Shown: positions 1-14,334 of the stretch, piece after piece
Layout: each line of letters starts with the position of its first letter
How positions within the stretch are numbered: the first letter of the stretch is position 1
Made by a program: the position numbers and the translations under genes
Notes under the pieces: generated by a model
Seen by the model: only the letters and a program-made list of their open reading frames with translations
Database searches by the model: none
What the model was told of the DNA's origin: nothing
Assembly: GCF_000373365.1 (NCBI RefSeq)
Contig: NZ_KB891285.1
Span: forward strand, 62,001-126,000
Source of the DNA: Parafrankia discariae
Lineage (GTDB): Bacteria > Actinomycetota > Actinomycetes > Frankiales > Frankiaceae
DNA length: 64,000 nt
Reading direction: 5' to 3'

Positions 1-1391
1 GGGGTCGCGCGGACCGTCTCGGCGACGGCGTCGGCGCGCGCGCTGTCCGCCACCACGAACGTGGGCGCGGTGACACCCGGTGGGAAGCTCCGTTCGGCCA
101 GGTGCTGACCCTGGACCGACTCGACGTCGTCGCGGAAGGCCTGGTCCTGGCGCAGGACACCGGGCAGGACGAGCATGCCGAGGACGAGTGCGCCCAGCAC
201 GGCCGCGGTGGTGACCCAGACCGTCCGCGGGCGTCGCCCGATCACGGCGCCGACGCGCGCCCACGCGCCGGTCTCCACCGACCGCTCCGGTTGGTCCAGA
301 TCCGGCTGGTCCAGATCCGGCTGGTTCGGATCGGATTGGTTCAGATCCGGCTGGCTCAGGCGCGGCACGAACGGCCAGAACAGCCGCCGCCCGCCGACCA
401 CCATCGCCGCCGGCAGCAGCGTGAGCATGGTGACCAGCGCGACCGCGATCCCGATCGCGCAGACCGGGCCCAGCCCGCGGTGTGAGTTCAGCTCGCCCAG
501 CAGCAGGCACAGCATGCCGATGATCACTGTGCCCGCCGAGGCCAGGATCGCCGGTCCGGCGCGGCGCAGCGCGACCAGCATCGCCGCGGCCGGCTCGGCT
601 TGCCGGGTCAGCTCCTCGCGGTAGCGGGAGATGAGCAGCAGGGCGTAGTCGGTGCCGGCGCCGAAGACGAGCACCCGCAGCATGCCGGCACTCTGGCCGT
701 TCACCGTGAGCCCGGCGTGCTCGGCGAGCAGGTAGATCAGACCGGCCGCGGTCTGGTCGGCGATGCCGACGGACAGCAGCGGCACGACCCACAGGAACGG
801 ACTTCGGTAGACCACGAGCAGGATCACGGCCACGATCGACGCGGTCACGATCAGCAGCGCACCCTCGATCTTCACGAACACGTCGTAGGTGTCGGAGACC
901 AGACCCGCGGGCCCGGTCACCGCGGAATCCAGGCCGGGTTCCGCGGCGGCGGCGTGTCTGGCGATCGTCCGCATGCGGGCGACGTCGGAGGTGAACCGGT
1001 CGGCGTCCGTGGTCTGCGGCATCGGGATGGTGATGAGTACCGCACGGTGATCCGGGGCGGGGATGATCTGCGGGATCGTCGTCGTCGCGAAATCGGCGAG
1101 CTCGGTGCGCAACGTCGTCGCGACGTTCAGATCTTCGCTGGTCAGGCCGCTGTCGCGGGCCAGGACGACCACCGCCGGCACGGCGTCGCCACCGGGGAGC
1201 CGGCGCTGGGCCTCGAGCAGACGGGTCGACTCGGCGTCCTCGGGGAGGAAGGCGGCGGCGTCGTTGGTCTCGGCGTCGGTGAGCATGAGCGCGAGTGGGC
1301 TGATGGCGACGCCGATCAGCAGCCACACCAGGACGACCGCCCAGCGGAACCGCCGCGTGCGGAGTGCGGCGCCGGAACGAGGCAGGCCCAT
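1..1391 (-). CDS. MMPL/RND family transporter, N-terminal ~463 residues (runs off window start)
   Basis: This is the N-terminal part of a proton-driven MMPL/RND membrane transporter of the type that exports lipids, siderophores or drugs in actinobacteria. I read it on the complement from ATG at 1391, preceded by a good GGAGG site. A first membrane helix lies at about residues 17-35, followed by an extracytoplasmic loop and then a block of closely spaced helices. The block includes the diagnostic MMPL segment GTDYALLLISRYREE, with the Asp-Tyr pair used in proton relay. A hydrophilic cytoplasmic linker (complement of 291-360) consists of near-identical 15-base units giving repeated NQPDL/DQPDL residues before the second half begins. 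The C-terminal half is outside the window, so the substrate cannot be inferred. It is transcribed away from the lipoprotein gene at 1787. Confidence 0.88.
   Translation of the reverse strand, partial: MGLPRSGAALRTRRFRWAVVLVWLLIGVAISPLALMLTDAETNDAAAFLPEDAESTRLLEAQRRLPGGDAVPAVVVLARDSGLTSEDLNVATTLRTELADFATTTIPQIIPAPDHRAVLITIPMPQTTDADRFTSDVARMRTIARHAAAAEPGLDSAVTGPAGLVSDTYDVFVKIEGALLIVTASIVAVILLVVYRSPFLWVVPLLSVGIADQTAAGLIYLLAEHAGLTVNGQSAGMLRVLVFGAGTDYALLLISRYREELTRQAEPAAAMLVALRRAGPAILASAGTVIIGMLCLLLGELNSHRGLGPVCAIGIAVALVTMLTLLPAAMVVGGRRLFWPFVPRLSQPDLNQSDPNQPDLDQPDLDQPERSVETGAWARVGAVIGRRPRTVWVTTAAVLGALVLGMLVLPGVLRQDQAFRDDVESVQGQHLAERSFPPGVTAPTFVVADSARADAVAETVRAT
291..360. repeat. 15-bp tandem repeat encoding the MMPL linker
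   Basis: About five degenerate copies of a 15-base unit (core tccagatccggctgg) sit inside the MMPL gene. On the coding strand they give a periodic Asn/Asp-Gln-Pro-Asp-Leu linker. Copy number could vary between strains without breaking the frame. Confidence 0.75.
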
Positions 1392-1786
1392 CAGGCGTGC
1401 CCTCCTCCCGTCTCCCACCGGTGTCCTCTCCGATGCTGCCAGCTCGGAGCGTCGGGTGCCCACCCCAGCGCGACGTGAACCACCTGTCACCTGCCGATGG
1501 AACGCTCCGTGTCCGATCAATCGCATGCCCGACTGGTCGTGTGTCGTCGTCGCCGGGCCGCGAACGATTGCTGTGGCGCGAACGACGGGAAGGCCGGGCG
1601 ATGTCAAGGGGGGTACCAAGCTCCCGGCCGGCCGCCGGCTGTCCCCACGACGACAGAAATCATGGTGTCCGCAGTCGCATTTATGCGGCATCGTTGACGG
1701 GACCGCCAATGCGGTGTGCAGCCGCAATGACGCGGAATTAACGGTCCGACTTTTCGATTCGGGCCGCCATTCTTGGGGGTTCGACG
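1392..1786. other. Divergent intergenic region between the MMPL and lipoprotein genes
   Basis: No gene is supported here. The stretch must carry the promoters of the leftward MMPL gene and the rightward lipoprotein gene. The GC content falls close to 1670-1780, as expected for a promoter. I see no convincing operator or RNA gene. Confidence 0.5.
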
Positions 1787-2629
<843 letters not shown>

Positions 2630-2650
2630 GCGCACGGCTGGCCCGGGTGG

Positions 2651-3571
2651 TCAGGCGGCGGCCCAGGCGATTGCGATCTCGGCCGCGACCGAGACATTGC
2701 TCCGTACTACGGCGATATTCACCTCGAGGCTCGCGCCCGCGGTCTCGGCGTGGAAGGTCTCCAGCAGGAAAGGAGTGACGGCCTTCCCGCGCAGCCCGCC
2801 CGCCGCGGCGCGGCGCAGCGCCTCGGCGAGCACCCGGTCGTGCAGGCCCGGGTCGAGCGCCCGCTCGTGCGGCACCGGGTTCGCGACCACGATCGCGGAC
2901 GTCAGCCCGAGGCGGTCGCGGGCCGCCATGGCCCCGGCCACCTGCCGGGCGTCGTCCACCCGCCAGTCCAGGCGGTGGCCGGAGCCCGGCAGGTAGAAAC
3001 CCGGGAACTCCGACGTTCGCCAGCCCAGCAGCGTGATCCCGAGGGTCTCCATCCGCTCGAGGGTCGCGCCGACGTCCAGGATCGACTTGACGCCCGCGCT
3101 GACGACGGTGATCGGGGTGCCGGCCAGTGTCGGCAGGTCGGCGGACTCGTCGAAGGACTCGCCCGCCCCGCGATGCACGCCGCCGAGCCCGCCGGTCGCG
3201 AATACCCGGATCCCGGCCCGAGCGGCCAGCACCGACGTGGACGCGACCGTGGTGGCGCAGGTGCGCCGCAGCGCGGCGGCGGCGGGCAGGTCGCGCACGG
3301 ACGCCTTGGCCACCGCCGGGTCGTCGGCGACGCGGCCCAGCGTGGCGTCGTCCAGGCCGATGGTGGGCACGCCGTCGATCACCGCGACCGTCGCGGGGGT
3401 GACGCCGCGTTCGCGCAGCATCCCCTCCAGTTCCAGGGCCACCGCGCGGTTGCGGGGGCGTGGCAGGCCGTGGGCGATCAGCGTCGACTCCAGGGCGACC
3501 ACCGGCCGACCGGTGGTCAGCGCCGCCGAGACCTCGGCGGAGACGGCCAGGCCCGGACCGGGTGAGATCAT
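2651..3571 (-). CDS. psuG: Pseudouridine-5'-phosphate glycosidase
   Basis: This enzyme reversibly cleaves pseudouridine 5'-phosphate to uracil and ribose 5-phosphate and is the second step of pseudouridine salvage. The 306-residue length is normal for the family. Family blocks are visible in order: ALESTLIAHGLP near the N-terminus, the VFATGGLGGVHRG block, VSAGVKSILD with the catalytic-site Lys, NPVP, and KAVTPFLL near the end. The usual partner kinase PsuK is not adjacent. The gene instead sits between two paralogous lipoproteins and ends about 20 bases from the convergent upstream one. The start ATG at 3571 has only a weak ribosome site. Confidence 0.93.
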   Translation of the reverse strand: MISPGPGLAVSAEVSAALTTGRPVVALESTLIAHGLPRPRNRAVALELEGMLRERGVTPATVAVIDGVPTIGLDDATLGRVADDPAVAKASVRDLPAAAALRRTCATTVASTSVLAARAGIRVFATGGLGGVHRGAGESFDESADLPTLAGTPITVVSAGVKSILDVGATLERMETLGITLLGWRTSEFPGFYLPGSGHRLDWRVDDARQVAGAMAARDRLGLTSAIVVANPVPHERALDPGLHDRVLAEALRRAAAGGLRGKAVTPFLLETFHAETAGASLEVNIAVVRSNVSVAAEIAIAWAAA

Positions 3572-3759
3572 CTGTCAACTCTAGGCGTCGTGCCGCGGAC
3601 CACCGACCGGGCGGTGCCCGATGGCCCCCGCCCGCGTCCCCGAGGATCCCCCGCGTCTCCCCGGGGGATCGCCGCGGTGGATATCAACGGTGGACGATAC
3701 GAAACTCTGTATACGGATAGATCTGCCTGGACAATCAGCCACGGGTTTCTTGTCGCTTG

Positions 3760-4692
3760 ATGGACAGTCTTAAAAGGTTATCCACGGCGATGACCGGACG
3801 TACCCTTCTCGTCGTGAGAGCGATTAAATCAACGGAAATACCGCGTGCGGGAGCCTCCGGCCGGCGGCCGTCGATTCCCGGGATGTCGACGGCGCTGCGA
3901 GCCGGCGTCGGCCTGCTGGCGCTGCTCGTCGTCGCGACCGCCTGTACCGGCGGGAGCTCCACCCGGGCCCGTGGGGCGGATCGGCGTAACGACTCGACCG
4001 AGGTCGACATCGGTGTGGAGGACGTCAACCGGGGCGGCACGAACGGCACGAACGGCACCGGCGGCCGGCGGACGCCGCCCCCCGCGCCGACGCCGCTGAC
4101 GGCGGCGGACTTCGTGCTCACCGCCGGTCCGGAGACCGCGGGCTTCAGCGAGGACCCGCCGCGGCCGGCGAGCGGACCCGACTCGGCCACCAGCGCACCA
4201 TCGTCGATCTTCGATGGTGCGGTGGCGACGTGCGCCGGGGCGACCGAGGCGCAGATCGGCGCCGTGTCGACCGGCGACGCCGACGGCCCCGTCTTCACCC
4301 ACGACACCAGCGGGGCGGATCTCCGCTCGTTCGCGTCGGTCTACGCGGACACCGCGACCGTCGCGGGGCACCGGGAGATCGTCAGACTCGACCGCTTCGC
4401 CGGGTGCTACGGGCGGGCCCTCGTCGACGAGCTCGACTCCGACGAGCTCGGGGCCACCCTGATCGGCACGGAGACGGTGCCGCCGCCGCCCGGGGCGACC
4501 GGCCGGATCACGGTCACCATCGACCTCGTCACCGCGCAGCAGCAGAGCTTCCGCACCTACGTCGACCTGGTCATGATTTTCACCGGCCGGGTGGAGGGGG
4601 CGATCACCCTGGTCACGCCGTTCGAACCGGCGGATCCGGCGCTGCTCGCCATGCTGACCGCCCAGGTGGAAAGCAAGATCGCCGCCCAGTGA
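3760..4692 (+). CDS. Putative lipoprotein, paralogue of 1787-2629
   Basis: A predicted lipoprotein of unknown function. A hydrophobic segment followed by a lipobox-like VATAC gives membrane anchoring. The mature part has an Asn/Gly/Thr linker, then a domain beginning DFVLTAGPETAGF that mirrors the upstream paralogue (DYVLTEG..TAGF), again with paired cysteines (ATCAG and AGCYG contexts). Starts are uncertain. ATG 3760 is the longest reasonable choice, and ATG 3790 is possible. ATG 3883 gives a textbook short signal peptide with only a weak ribosome site. It converges on clpB and shares a hairpin terminator with it. Confidence 0.72.
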   Translation: MDSLKRLSTAMTGRTLLVVRAIKSTEIPRAGASGRRPSIPGMSTALRAGVGLLALLVVATACTGGSSTRARGADRRNDSTEVDIGVEDVNRGGTNGTNGTGGRRTPPPAPTPLTAADFVLTAGPETAGFSEDPPRPASGPDSATSAPSSIFDGAVATCAGATEAQIGAVSTGDADGPVFTHDTSGADLRSFASVYADTATVAGHREIVRLDRFAGCYGRALVDELDSDELGATLIGTETVPPPPGATGRITVTIDLVTAQQQSFRTYVDLVMIFTGRVEGAITLVTPFEPADPALLAMLTAQVESKIAAQ

Positions 4693-4755
4693 CGGCTCCC
4701 GCCCCCCGCACCCGCACCCGCACCCGCACCGGCGCGGGGGGCGGGGGGCGGGGGC

Positions 4756-4781
4756 GGCCGACCAGCCGGGGCTGGTCGGCC
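4756..4781. terminator. Bidirectional hairpin between the lipoprotein gene and clpB
   Basis: A perfect 12-base inverted repeat (ggccgaccagcc and its complement) with a two-base spacer lies between the convergent lipoprotein and clpB stop codons. It has no T-tract, which is usual for GC-rich actinobacteria. A run of CCCGCA hexamers lies just upstream. Confidence 0.65.
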
Positions 4782-4814
4782 CCGGCTGGCCGGCTGTCCC
4801 GGCCCCGCTTCCGC

Positions 4815-7427
<2,613 letters not shown>

Positions 7428-7589
7428 GGCGATCCCTGTGTCTCGAGGCGATCCGATGTCGTACGGCCTTCGGCCACGCGGTCCCGCGCTGTCTGATCCC
7501 GCCGCGCTGTCTGATCCCGCCGCGCTGCCTGAGACTGCGCTGCCTGATCTCGTGCGGAACCGCGTCCACCAGGTACGACACTCAGCATA

Positions 7590-7610
7590 CCTGAGTCATT
7601 CCCACTCAAC
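7590..7610. promoter_or_regulatory. HAIR operator (HspR binding site) upstream of clpB
   Basis: CCTGAGT, seven bases, then ACTCAAC. This matches the HspR-associated inverted repeat CTTGAGT-N7-ACTCAAG with one mismatch per half-site. It lies about 165 bases upstream of the clpB start, and the repressor gene hspR is next door. Confidence 0.88.
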
Positions 7611-7633
7611 TTGCTGGACATGTCGGGCAGGGG

Positions 7634-8257
7634 TCAGCGGCGATGGCCCGGTCGCCAGACGACGACCGCGCCCCGCTCGATGGGGACGAGGTCGCGCCGG
7701 TGGCTGGCGTGGGCCTCGGCCACCCGGCGGTCCGCGTCGGCCCGGGCCTCGGCGAGCTGCTCCGCCAGCTGACGGACCTGCGCCTGCAGCGCGACCACCT
7801 GGGCGCCGAGGTGCAGGATCTGCCGGATGCCCTCGAGGTTGACGCCCTCCTCCTGGGAGAGGCGCTGAACCTCGCGCAGCAGGGCGACGTCCCGGGCGGA
7901 GTAGCGGCGGCCGCGACCCGCCGTGCGGCCGGGGGTCACCAGCCCGAGCCGGTCGTACGACCGCAGTGTCTGGGGATGCATCCCGGCGAGCTGCGCCGCG
8001 ATCGAGATCACGTAGACCGGCGCGTCGTCGTCGTGCGCCGGACCGGCGGCGGGGCCGGGCGGCTGGTAGTAGGTGGCGCCGGGGTCGTTCCCCACGCCGC
8101 TCCCGTTCATCGGGCCGCTCCGGCCGGGAGACGGCGGCGCCATGCCGGCGGGGCCGCCCCCGCCCACCGCCGGCCCGGCTGCCCCCGCCGCGGCACGGGC
8201 ACCCGCGGCACCCGCGGCGCGCGGCGGATCGGACGTACGGTTCGGACGCGCGTTCAT
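7634..8257 (-). CDS. hspR: Heat-shock repressor HspR (MerR family)
   Basis: A MerR-type repressor that binds HAIR operators and, with DnaK as co-repressor, shuts off the dnaK operon and clpB. The winged HTH is at about residues 78-150 ([28 protein letters not shown] followed by GRRYSARDV), then a coiled coil for dimerisation. The 207-residue protein is longer than typical HspR because of an extra low-complexity Ala/Gly/Pro N-terminus of about 75 residues. Its ATG overlaps the dnaJ stop by four bases, so it is translationally coupled as the last gene of dnaK-grpE-dnaJ-hspR. The four HAIR-like half-site pairs seen here fit an autoregulatory loop. Confidence 0.95.
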   Translation of the reverse strand: MNARPNRTSDPPRAAGAAGARAAAGAAGPAVGGGGPAGMAPPSPGRSGPMNGSGVGNDPGATYYQPPGPAAGPAHDDDAPVYVISIAAQLAGMHPQTLRSYDRLGLVTPGRTAGRGRRYSARDVALLREVQRLSQEEGVNLEGIRQILHLGAQVVALQAQVRQLAEQLAEARADADRRVAEAHASHRRDLVPIERGAVVVWRPGHRR

Positions 8258-9435
8258 GCCCGTCCCTCCATCTGGGCTATCAGGGATTCACGAGGGTCCT
8301 CCGGATGCGCCCGCGCGAACTCCTGGAGCGCGGTGCGCGCCTTCGGCGAGAGCTCGGACGGCTTGGGCACGGTCACCTCGAGGGTCACGATGAGGTCACC
8401 GTTCTCCCCGCCGGGGCGCGGGACACCCCGGTTGCGGGCCCGCAACCGCCGTCCGCTGGACGTACCGGCCGGGACCTTGACCGTCAGCGGGGTGCCGTCG
8501 ACCGTCGGTACCTTCACCGAGGCGCCCAGGGCCGCCTCGGTGATCGTCACCGGCAGGTTGATCGTCAGGTTGTGGCCCTCCCGCCCGAACACGGGATGGC
8601 TCTGCACGTGCACGGTGACCTCCAGGTCACCGGCCGCGCCACCGCGCTCGCCGGGCGAGCCGCGGCCGCGCACCCGCAGGCGCTGGCCGTCGCTGACCCC
8701 GGCCGGGATGCGGATGCGCTGCTCGCGCTCACGCCGGCCGGTACCGTGGCAGTCGGGGCAGGGGTGGTCGATCAGGCTGCCCTTGCCCAGGCAGTCCCGG
8801 CACGGCTCGGACAGCGCGAAACCGCCCTGCGACCGGGAGATCACACCGAGGCCCCGGCAGGTCGGGCACGTCCGGGGGGACGTCCCCGGGCGGGCCCCGA
8901 TGCCGACGCAGGTGGCGCAGGTGGCGGCCCCGGGCAGCCGTACGGTCGCCTCCAGGCCGGTCAGCGACTTCTCGAACGAGATGGTCACCTCCGCCGCGAT
9001 GTCCGTGCCGCGGCGCGGGGCGCGCCCGGTCGGTGACCGCTGGAAGAGGTTGTCGAAGATCCCGCCGAGCCCGCCGCCGCCGTTGCCGTTGAGCAGGTCG
9101 TCGAGGTTCAGGTTGCCGGCGCCCGGGCCGTAGCCGCCCGGCGCCCCGAACCCGCCCATGCCGCCGCCGCGCCCACCGCCACCCGGGTAGGCGCCGGAGG
9201 CGAACAGCGCCCGGGCCTCGTCGTACTCCCGGCGCCGGTTCTCGTCGGAGAGGACGTCGTAGGCCTCGGACACCTCCTTGAAGCGTGCCTCCGCCTTCAC
9301 GTCCCCGGGGTTCTTGTCCGGGTGCAGCTCCCGGGCGAGCTTGCGGTACGCCTTCTTGATGTCGGCCGCGGACGCGTCCTTGGGGACACCGAGAGCGGCG
9401 TAGTAGTCCTTCTCAACCATGTCGCGAACACTCAC
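8254..9435 (-). CDS. dnaJ: Chaperone protein DnaJ
   Basis: The Hsp40 co-chaperone that delivers substrates to DnaK and stimulates its ATPase. The J domain (about residues 9-75) has the HPD tripeptide ([10 protein letters not shown]). It is followed by a Gly/Phe-rich stretch, four CxxCxGxG-type zinc repeats between about residues 170 and 232 ([32 protein letters not shown]), and the C-terminal substrate-binding domains. The length of 393 is normal. The first codon choice is ATG 9435. An internal ATG five codons later (MVEKDYY) is also plausible. It is separated from grpE by about 170 non-coding bases and overlaps hspR. Confidence 0.96.
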   Translation of the reverse strand: MSVRDMVEKDYYAALGVPKDASAADIKKAYRKLARELHPDKNPGDVKAEARFKEVSEAYDVLSDENRRREYDEARALFASGAYPGGGGRGGGMGGFGAPGGYGPGAGNLNLDDLLNGNGGGGLGGIFDNLFQRSPTGRAPRRGTDIAAEVTISFEKSLTGLEATVRLPGAATCATCVGIGARPGTSPRTCPTCRGLGVISRSQGGFALSEPCRDCLGKGSLIDHPCPDCHGTGRREREQRIRIPAGVSDGQRLRVRGRGSPGERGGAAGDLEVTVHVQSHPVFGREGHNLTINLPVTITEAALGASVKVPTVDGTPLTVKVPAGTSSGRRLRARNRGVPRPGGENGDLIVTLEVTVPKPSELSPKARTALQEFARAHPEDPRESLIAQMEGRA

Positions 9436-9606
9436 GGCGCCCCTCCTTCCGTCATGAAAGAGCCCGGCGCGCGGGCATCGGGAGCATCCGGGCGCCGAGG
9501 GCCAGCCGGCCGCCGGTCAGGTCGGAACGAGCCGTCCCGCCCGGCGCGGAGCACCGGGCGGGAGGCACGCGAACGGTCCATCGGCATGGTTCAGTAGGCC
9601 ATCTCT

Positions 9607-10430
9607 TCAGTCGGCGCTGACGGTCGGTCCCCCGCGGTCCGGACCCGGAACGCTGCCGGTGTCGTCCGGCAGGGGAGCGTTCTCCCTTCCGGGAGACGCG
9701 CCGGCGGCCGGCTGACCCTCGGCGGCGTCATGCCCGCCACCGAGGCCGACCTCGGTCACCCGATCCGAGATGCCCTCGCCCGGCCCGTCGTCGTACGGCT
9801 GGTCACCGCCGTCGTCGGACGGTTCCGCGACCGCGACCTGCGCGGCCCGGAGCACGAAGTCCCCCCGGCGGTAACCCGCCCGGAAGATCTCCACACAGGT
9901 CGTCTCGGCGACGTCCGACCGGTACGAGTGCATCAGGGCGTGGTGCAGGTGCGGGTCGAACACCTCGCCCGGCGTGCCGAACCGCTCCAGACCCGTGGCC
10001 TCGAGCGCGGTCTCCAGCGACTCGGCGATGGCCTTGAACGGCCCCTCGAGATCACCGTGGTCGCGGGCGCGGCCGATGTCGTCGAGCACCCCGAGCAGCC
10101 CGCCGAGCAGCTTGGAGACGGCCTGGTCGCCGGCGGCGTCGCGCTCGCGCGCGGCGCGCCGGCGGTAGTTGTCGAACTCGGCCTTGAGTCGTTGCAGGTC
10201 GGCGGTCCGCTCGCCCAGCTGGCCGCGCAGCGACGCGACCAGCTCGGAGTCGGCGTCGGCCCCGGCCGACGCCGGGGACTCGGAGCCGGGGGCGGCCGCG
10301 CCGGCGGCGCCCCCACGGACCTGGCCGGTCTCCGGGTCGATGCGCCGCCTGTCCTTGACGATGGGCTCCTCCGGGCCGCCGTCCCCGCCGGCCCGGCTGT
10401 CGTTCAGCCGGTGCTCGCCGTGGGCAGAGG

Positions 10431-10434
<4 letters not shown>
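9607..10434 (-). CDS. grpE: Nucleotide exchange factor GrpE
   Basis: The exchange factor that releases ADP from DnaK. The family core spans about residues 62-205. It has the long N-terminal helix ([11 protein letters not shown]), the FDPHLHHAL block and the closing [19 protein letters not shown] of the beta domain. It is unusually long at 275 residues because of an acidic Gly/Asp/Pro-rich C-terminal tail of about 70 residues and a charged N-terminus. Both ends look disordered. ATG at 10434 overlaps the dnaK stop (ATGA), indicating coupling. Confidence 0.95.
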
Positions 10435-12269
<1,835 letters not shown>

Positions 12270-12491
12270 GTCTGTATGCCTCTCGATCATGCTGGCCCGC
12301 CTGGTGGAGACCGGCGGGACGCCCTAGTTGGTGTGAGCCCCGGACTGCGTCCTGCGCCGAAGCGTCGGTCGTGTGCGCGGCTGTGGCTGTGTGGCCGGCC
12401 GTGTGGCTGGGTGGCCGTCTCGCTGTGGATCTGTGTGGCTGTGTGGCGTCTCTACCCGGCTCCGGTCGCCCGCGCCTGCGCCCGGAACCGA

Positions 12492-12512
12492 CTTGAGTAC
12501 GGTCGACTCAGG
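12492..12512. promoter_or_regulatory. HAIR operator 1 upstream of dnaK
   Basis: CTTGAGT-N7-ACTCAGG. The left half is perfect, and the right half has one mismatch from the HspR consensus. It is the nearer of two HAIR copies before dnaK and probably covers the promoter. Confidence 0.9.
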
Positions 12513-12540
12513 ATGAACGCTCCTAGGATAACCAGACGAA

Positions 12541-12561
12541 CCTGAGTCCTGTCCACTCAAT
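12541..12561. promoter_or_regulatory. HAIR operator 2 upstream of dnaK
   Basis: CCTGAGT-N7-ACTCAAT, one mismatch per half from the HspR consensus, 49 bases from HAIR 1. That distance is close to five helical turns, allowing side-by-side binding on one DNA face. Confidence 0.87.
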
Positions 12562-13059
12562 ATTGCTCCGTCGGGCGGACTGGGAGGCCCGGACACCACA
12601 ATAATCACCTTATGTGGTCGAGGTGTCACTCCTGGCGCGAGATCGACGCCGCCGAGACTTCCCGGCCGATGCGGCCATCCGCGATCGCGGCCGTCTGGGG
12701 AGTGGCGGGTGTCCGGGAGTGGCGGCCGTCTGGGATCGGCGGGTCTCCGGGGCCCAGGCCCGCGGCGGCGCCCGGGCCCGGACTGGGTGTGGCCAGCGTG
12801 GCGGAGACGTGGCCAGCGACCCGCGCCCGTGGCCGGGATGGCCGCGTGATCGCCGAAGCGAGTTGTGTCAGCGGCTCCATCCGCCGCTGACACAACTCGC
12901 TCAGCACGAACCCGCGGCCCGCGGTCGGAGCGGGGGTGGGTGACCGGGCTACGACCCCGGCCCGGAGGGCAGGGCTACGGCCCGGAGAAGGCACAGGGCT
13001 CGCCCGGCCAGGTGGGCTATGGCCTGTGGGGGGGTGGGGCTACGGCCTGGAGGGCGGGG
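12562..13059. other. Region between dnaK operators and the NERD gene: hairpin and degenerate repeats
   Basis: No gene is supported. The region holds a long perfect inverted repeat (12858-12900) and, from about 12946, six degenerate copies of a gggctacggcccggagggc-like unit running up to the stop of the NERD protein gene. Confidence 0.55.
12858..12900. terminator. 18-bp perfect inverted repeat, probable terminator of the NERD gene
   Basis: Arms gcgagttgtgtcagcggc (12858-12875) and its exact complement (12883-12900) flank a seven-base loop. It lies downstream of the leftward NERD gene and ahead of the dnaK operators. No T-run follows. It is the longest perfect hairpin I noticed in the window. 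Confidence 0.55.
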
Positions 13060-13076
13060 CTATGAACCGGAGGGCG
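12946..13076. repeat. Degenerate GC-rich tandem repeat
   Basis: About six imperfect copies of a 19-26 base unit resembling gggctacggcccggagggc. The rightmost copies extend into the final codons of the NERD protein gene, where they encode a Pro/His-rich tail. Confidence 0.6.
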
Positions 13077-14334
13077 GGTGGGGACGGTCGTCGCCGGGGG
13101 TGGGGTGCGGCTCGCCTTCCGGTGTCGGGGCCCTGCCGACACGGGGCCGGCTCGTGGTGCTGATGGTCTCGTTGCTCCGCGGCTGGCGGACGGCGGCCAG
13201 GATGCGGCCGCGCCGGCCCTCGCCGGGGCGGCCTCGGGACGGGCCCTCCAGGGACTTGGCGGTGCCGGTTCCGTCCACGTCGAGCAGGCCGATCGCGTCG
13301 GTCGCCGGGTCCGCCCCGGAGGTGGGCGGCGGGCCGTCGGACGGCTCGCCGGCCCGGGCGAGGGGCATGCCGGCGCGGTCGATGAGGTCGGCCTGGCGGC
13401 CGAGGTCGGCTTCGATCTGGGCCAGGCGCTCGAGCATCTCGGAGGCGTCACCGCCGCGTTCGCGGATCGTGCGCAGGGCGTCCATGAGGGTGAGCCACTG
13501 GTCGCGGTCGACGACGACGTGCTCGGCGAGCCGGTTGGAGGAGTACGGCGGGAAGAGCCGCTGGGCGGCGGCGACGACCTGCCCGACCTGCCCGGGGTTG
13601 AGCCGCCCGGGCTTGCTCCGGACGTACTTGACGATGTCCTTGACGCTGATGATCGTGACGCCGTCCAGCGCGCCGTCACTCCACAGGACGCTCGCCTCGA
13701 CCATCACGAGGACCGGGTAGACCGGGATCTTCGTGGTGGGCAGGGCGGCCCGGACCTGGTTGCGCACCTCGCCGCCGAGCCAGGAGGTCTTGTCGATCGC
13801 GGGCTTGAGCGACTCGCCGTCCACCATGGCGCCGCCCTTGGTGTAGCGGACGATGCCCTTGTTGGTGTCGCTGCCGAGGATCATGACGCCGCCGGGGCCG
13901 ACCAGCAGGTGCCCGATTGTGGCCTGCGAGTAGGGGACAGCGCGGTCGTGCATGATCACATAGCCGTGCCGGCGGAGCCGGGAGATCGCCCGGGCGGTCT
14001 TGCGCTCGGCCTCGGCCGCCTCACGCAGGGTCTCGACGTCCGGCGAGGCGCCGAAGGCGGCCACGGCCATGCCCCCGGGCCAGACGATGAGCAGGACCAC
14101 GAAGACGGCCACACCGAGGCCGGGCAGCCCGAGCCCGAACCCGATGACCAGGCCGAGGCCCATGCCGATCACCGCGGCGCGGATGGCCGCGCGCGGAACC
14201 TCGCGCGCGAGGCGGTCGCGTCGGACCATCGCCTGGTTCTCGCGTGCGCGTAGGTATTCCGTGTGCTGGGAGAACCCGGGCCGCCCGGCCCGGGGCGTCG
14301 CCGGCCTGGTGCTCGTCGCCATCGTGCCCACCAT
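13060..14334 (-). CDS. NERD-domain membrane protein
   Basis: A 424-residue protein with two adjacent membrane helices (about residues 48-95, Gly/Val/Ile-rich). A NERD-type domain follows (about 105-200; ERKTARAISRLRRHGYVIMHD..., HLLVGPGGVMIL, then KGG...DG), a fold related to restriction-type nucleases that is often found fused to kinases or helicases. The remainder is a helical region and a disordered Pro/Gly/Arg tail. The activity is unproven. Family membership suggests a nuclease-like or nucleic-acid-associated membrane protein. An alternative ATG lies four codons in (MATSTRP), preceded by a better ribosome site. It is not in an evident operon. Confidence 0.75.
   Translation of the reverse strand: MVGTMATSTRPATPRAGRPGFSQHTEYLRARENQAMVRRDRLAREVPRAAIRAAVIGMGLGLVIGFGLGLPGLGVAVFVVLLIVWPGGMAVAAFGASPDVETLREAAEAERKTARAISRLRRHGYVIMHDRAVPYSQATIGHLLVGPGGVMILGSDTNKGIVRYTKGGAMVDGESLKPAIDKTSWLGGEVRNQVRAALPTTKIPVYPVLVMVEASVLWSDGALDGVTIISVKDIVKYVRSKPGRLNPGQVGQVVAAAQRLFPPYSSNRLAEHVVVDRDQWLTLMDALRTIRERGGDASEMLERLAQIEADLGRQADLIDRAGMPLARAGEPSDGPPPTSGADPATDAIGLLDVDGTGTAKSLEGPSRGRPGEGRRGRILAAVRQPRSNETISTTSRPRVGRAPTPEGEPHPTPGDDRPHPPSGS

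Noticed and set aside
102-1478. Rightward open frames opposite the MMPL transporter
   Set aside because: The complement encodes a clear MMPL protein with family motifs; the rightward frames are Arg/Gly/Pro/His low complexity, typical antisense shadows in high-GC DNA.
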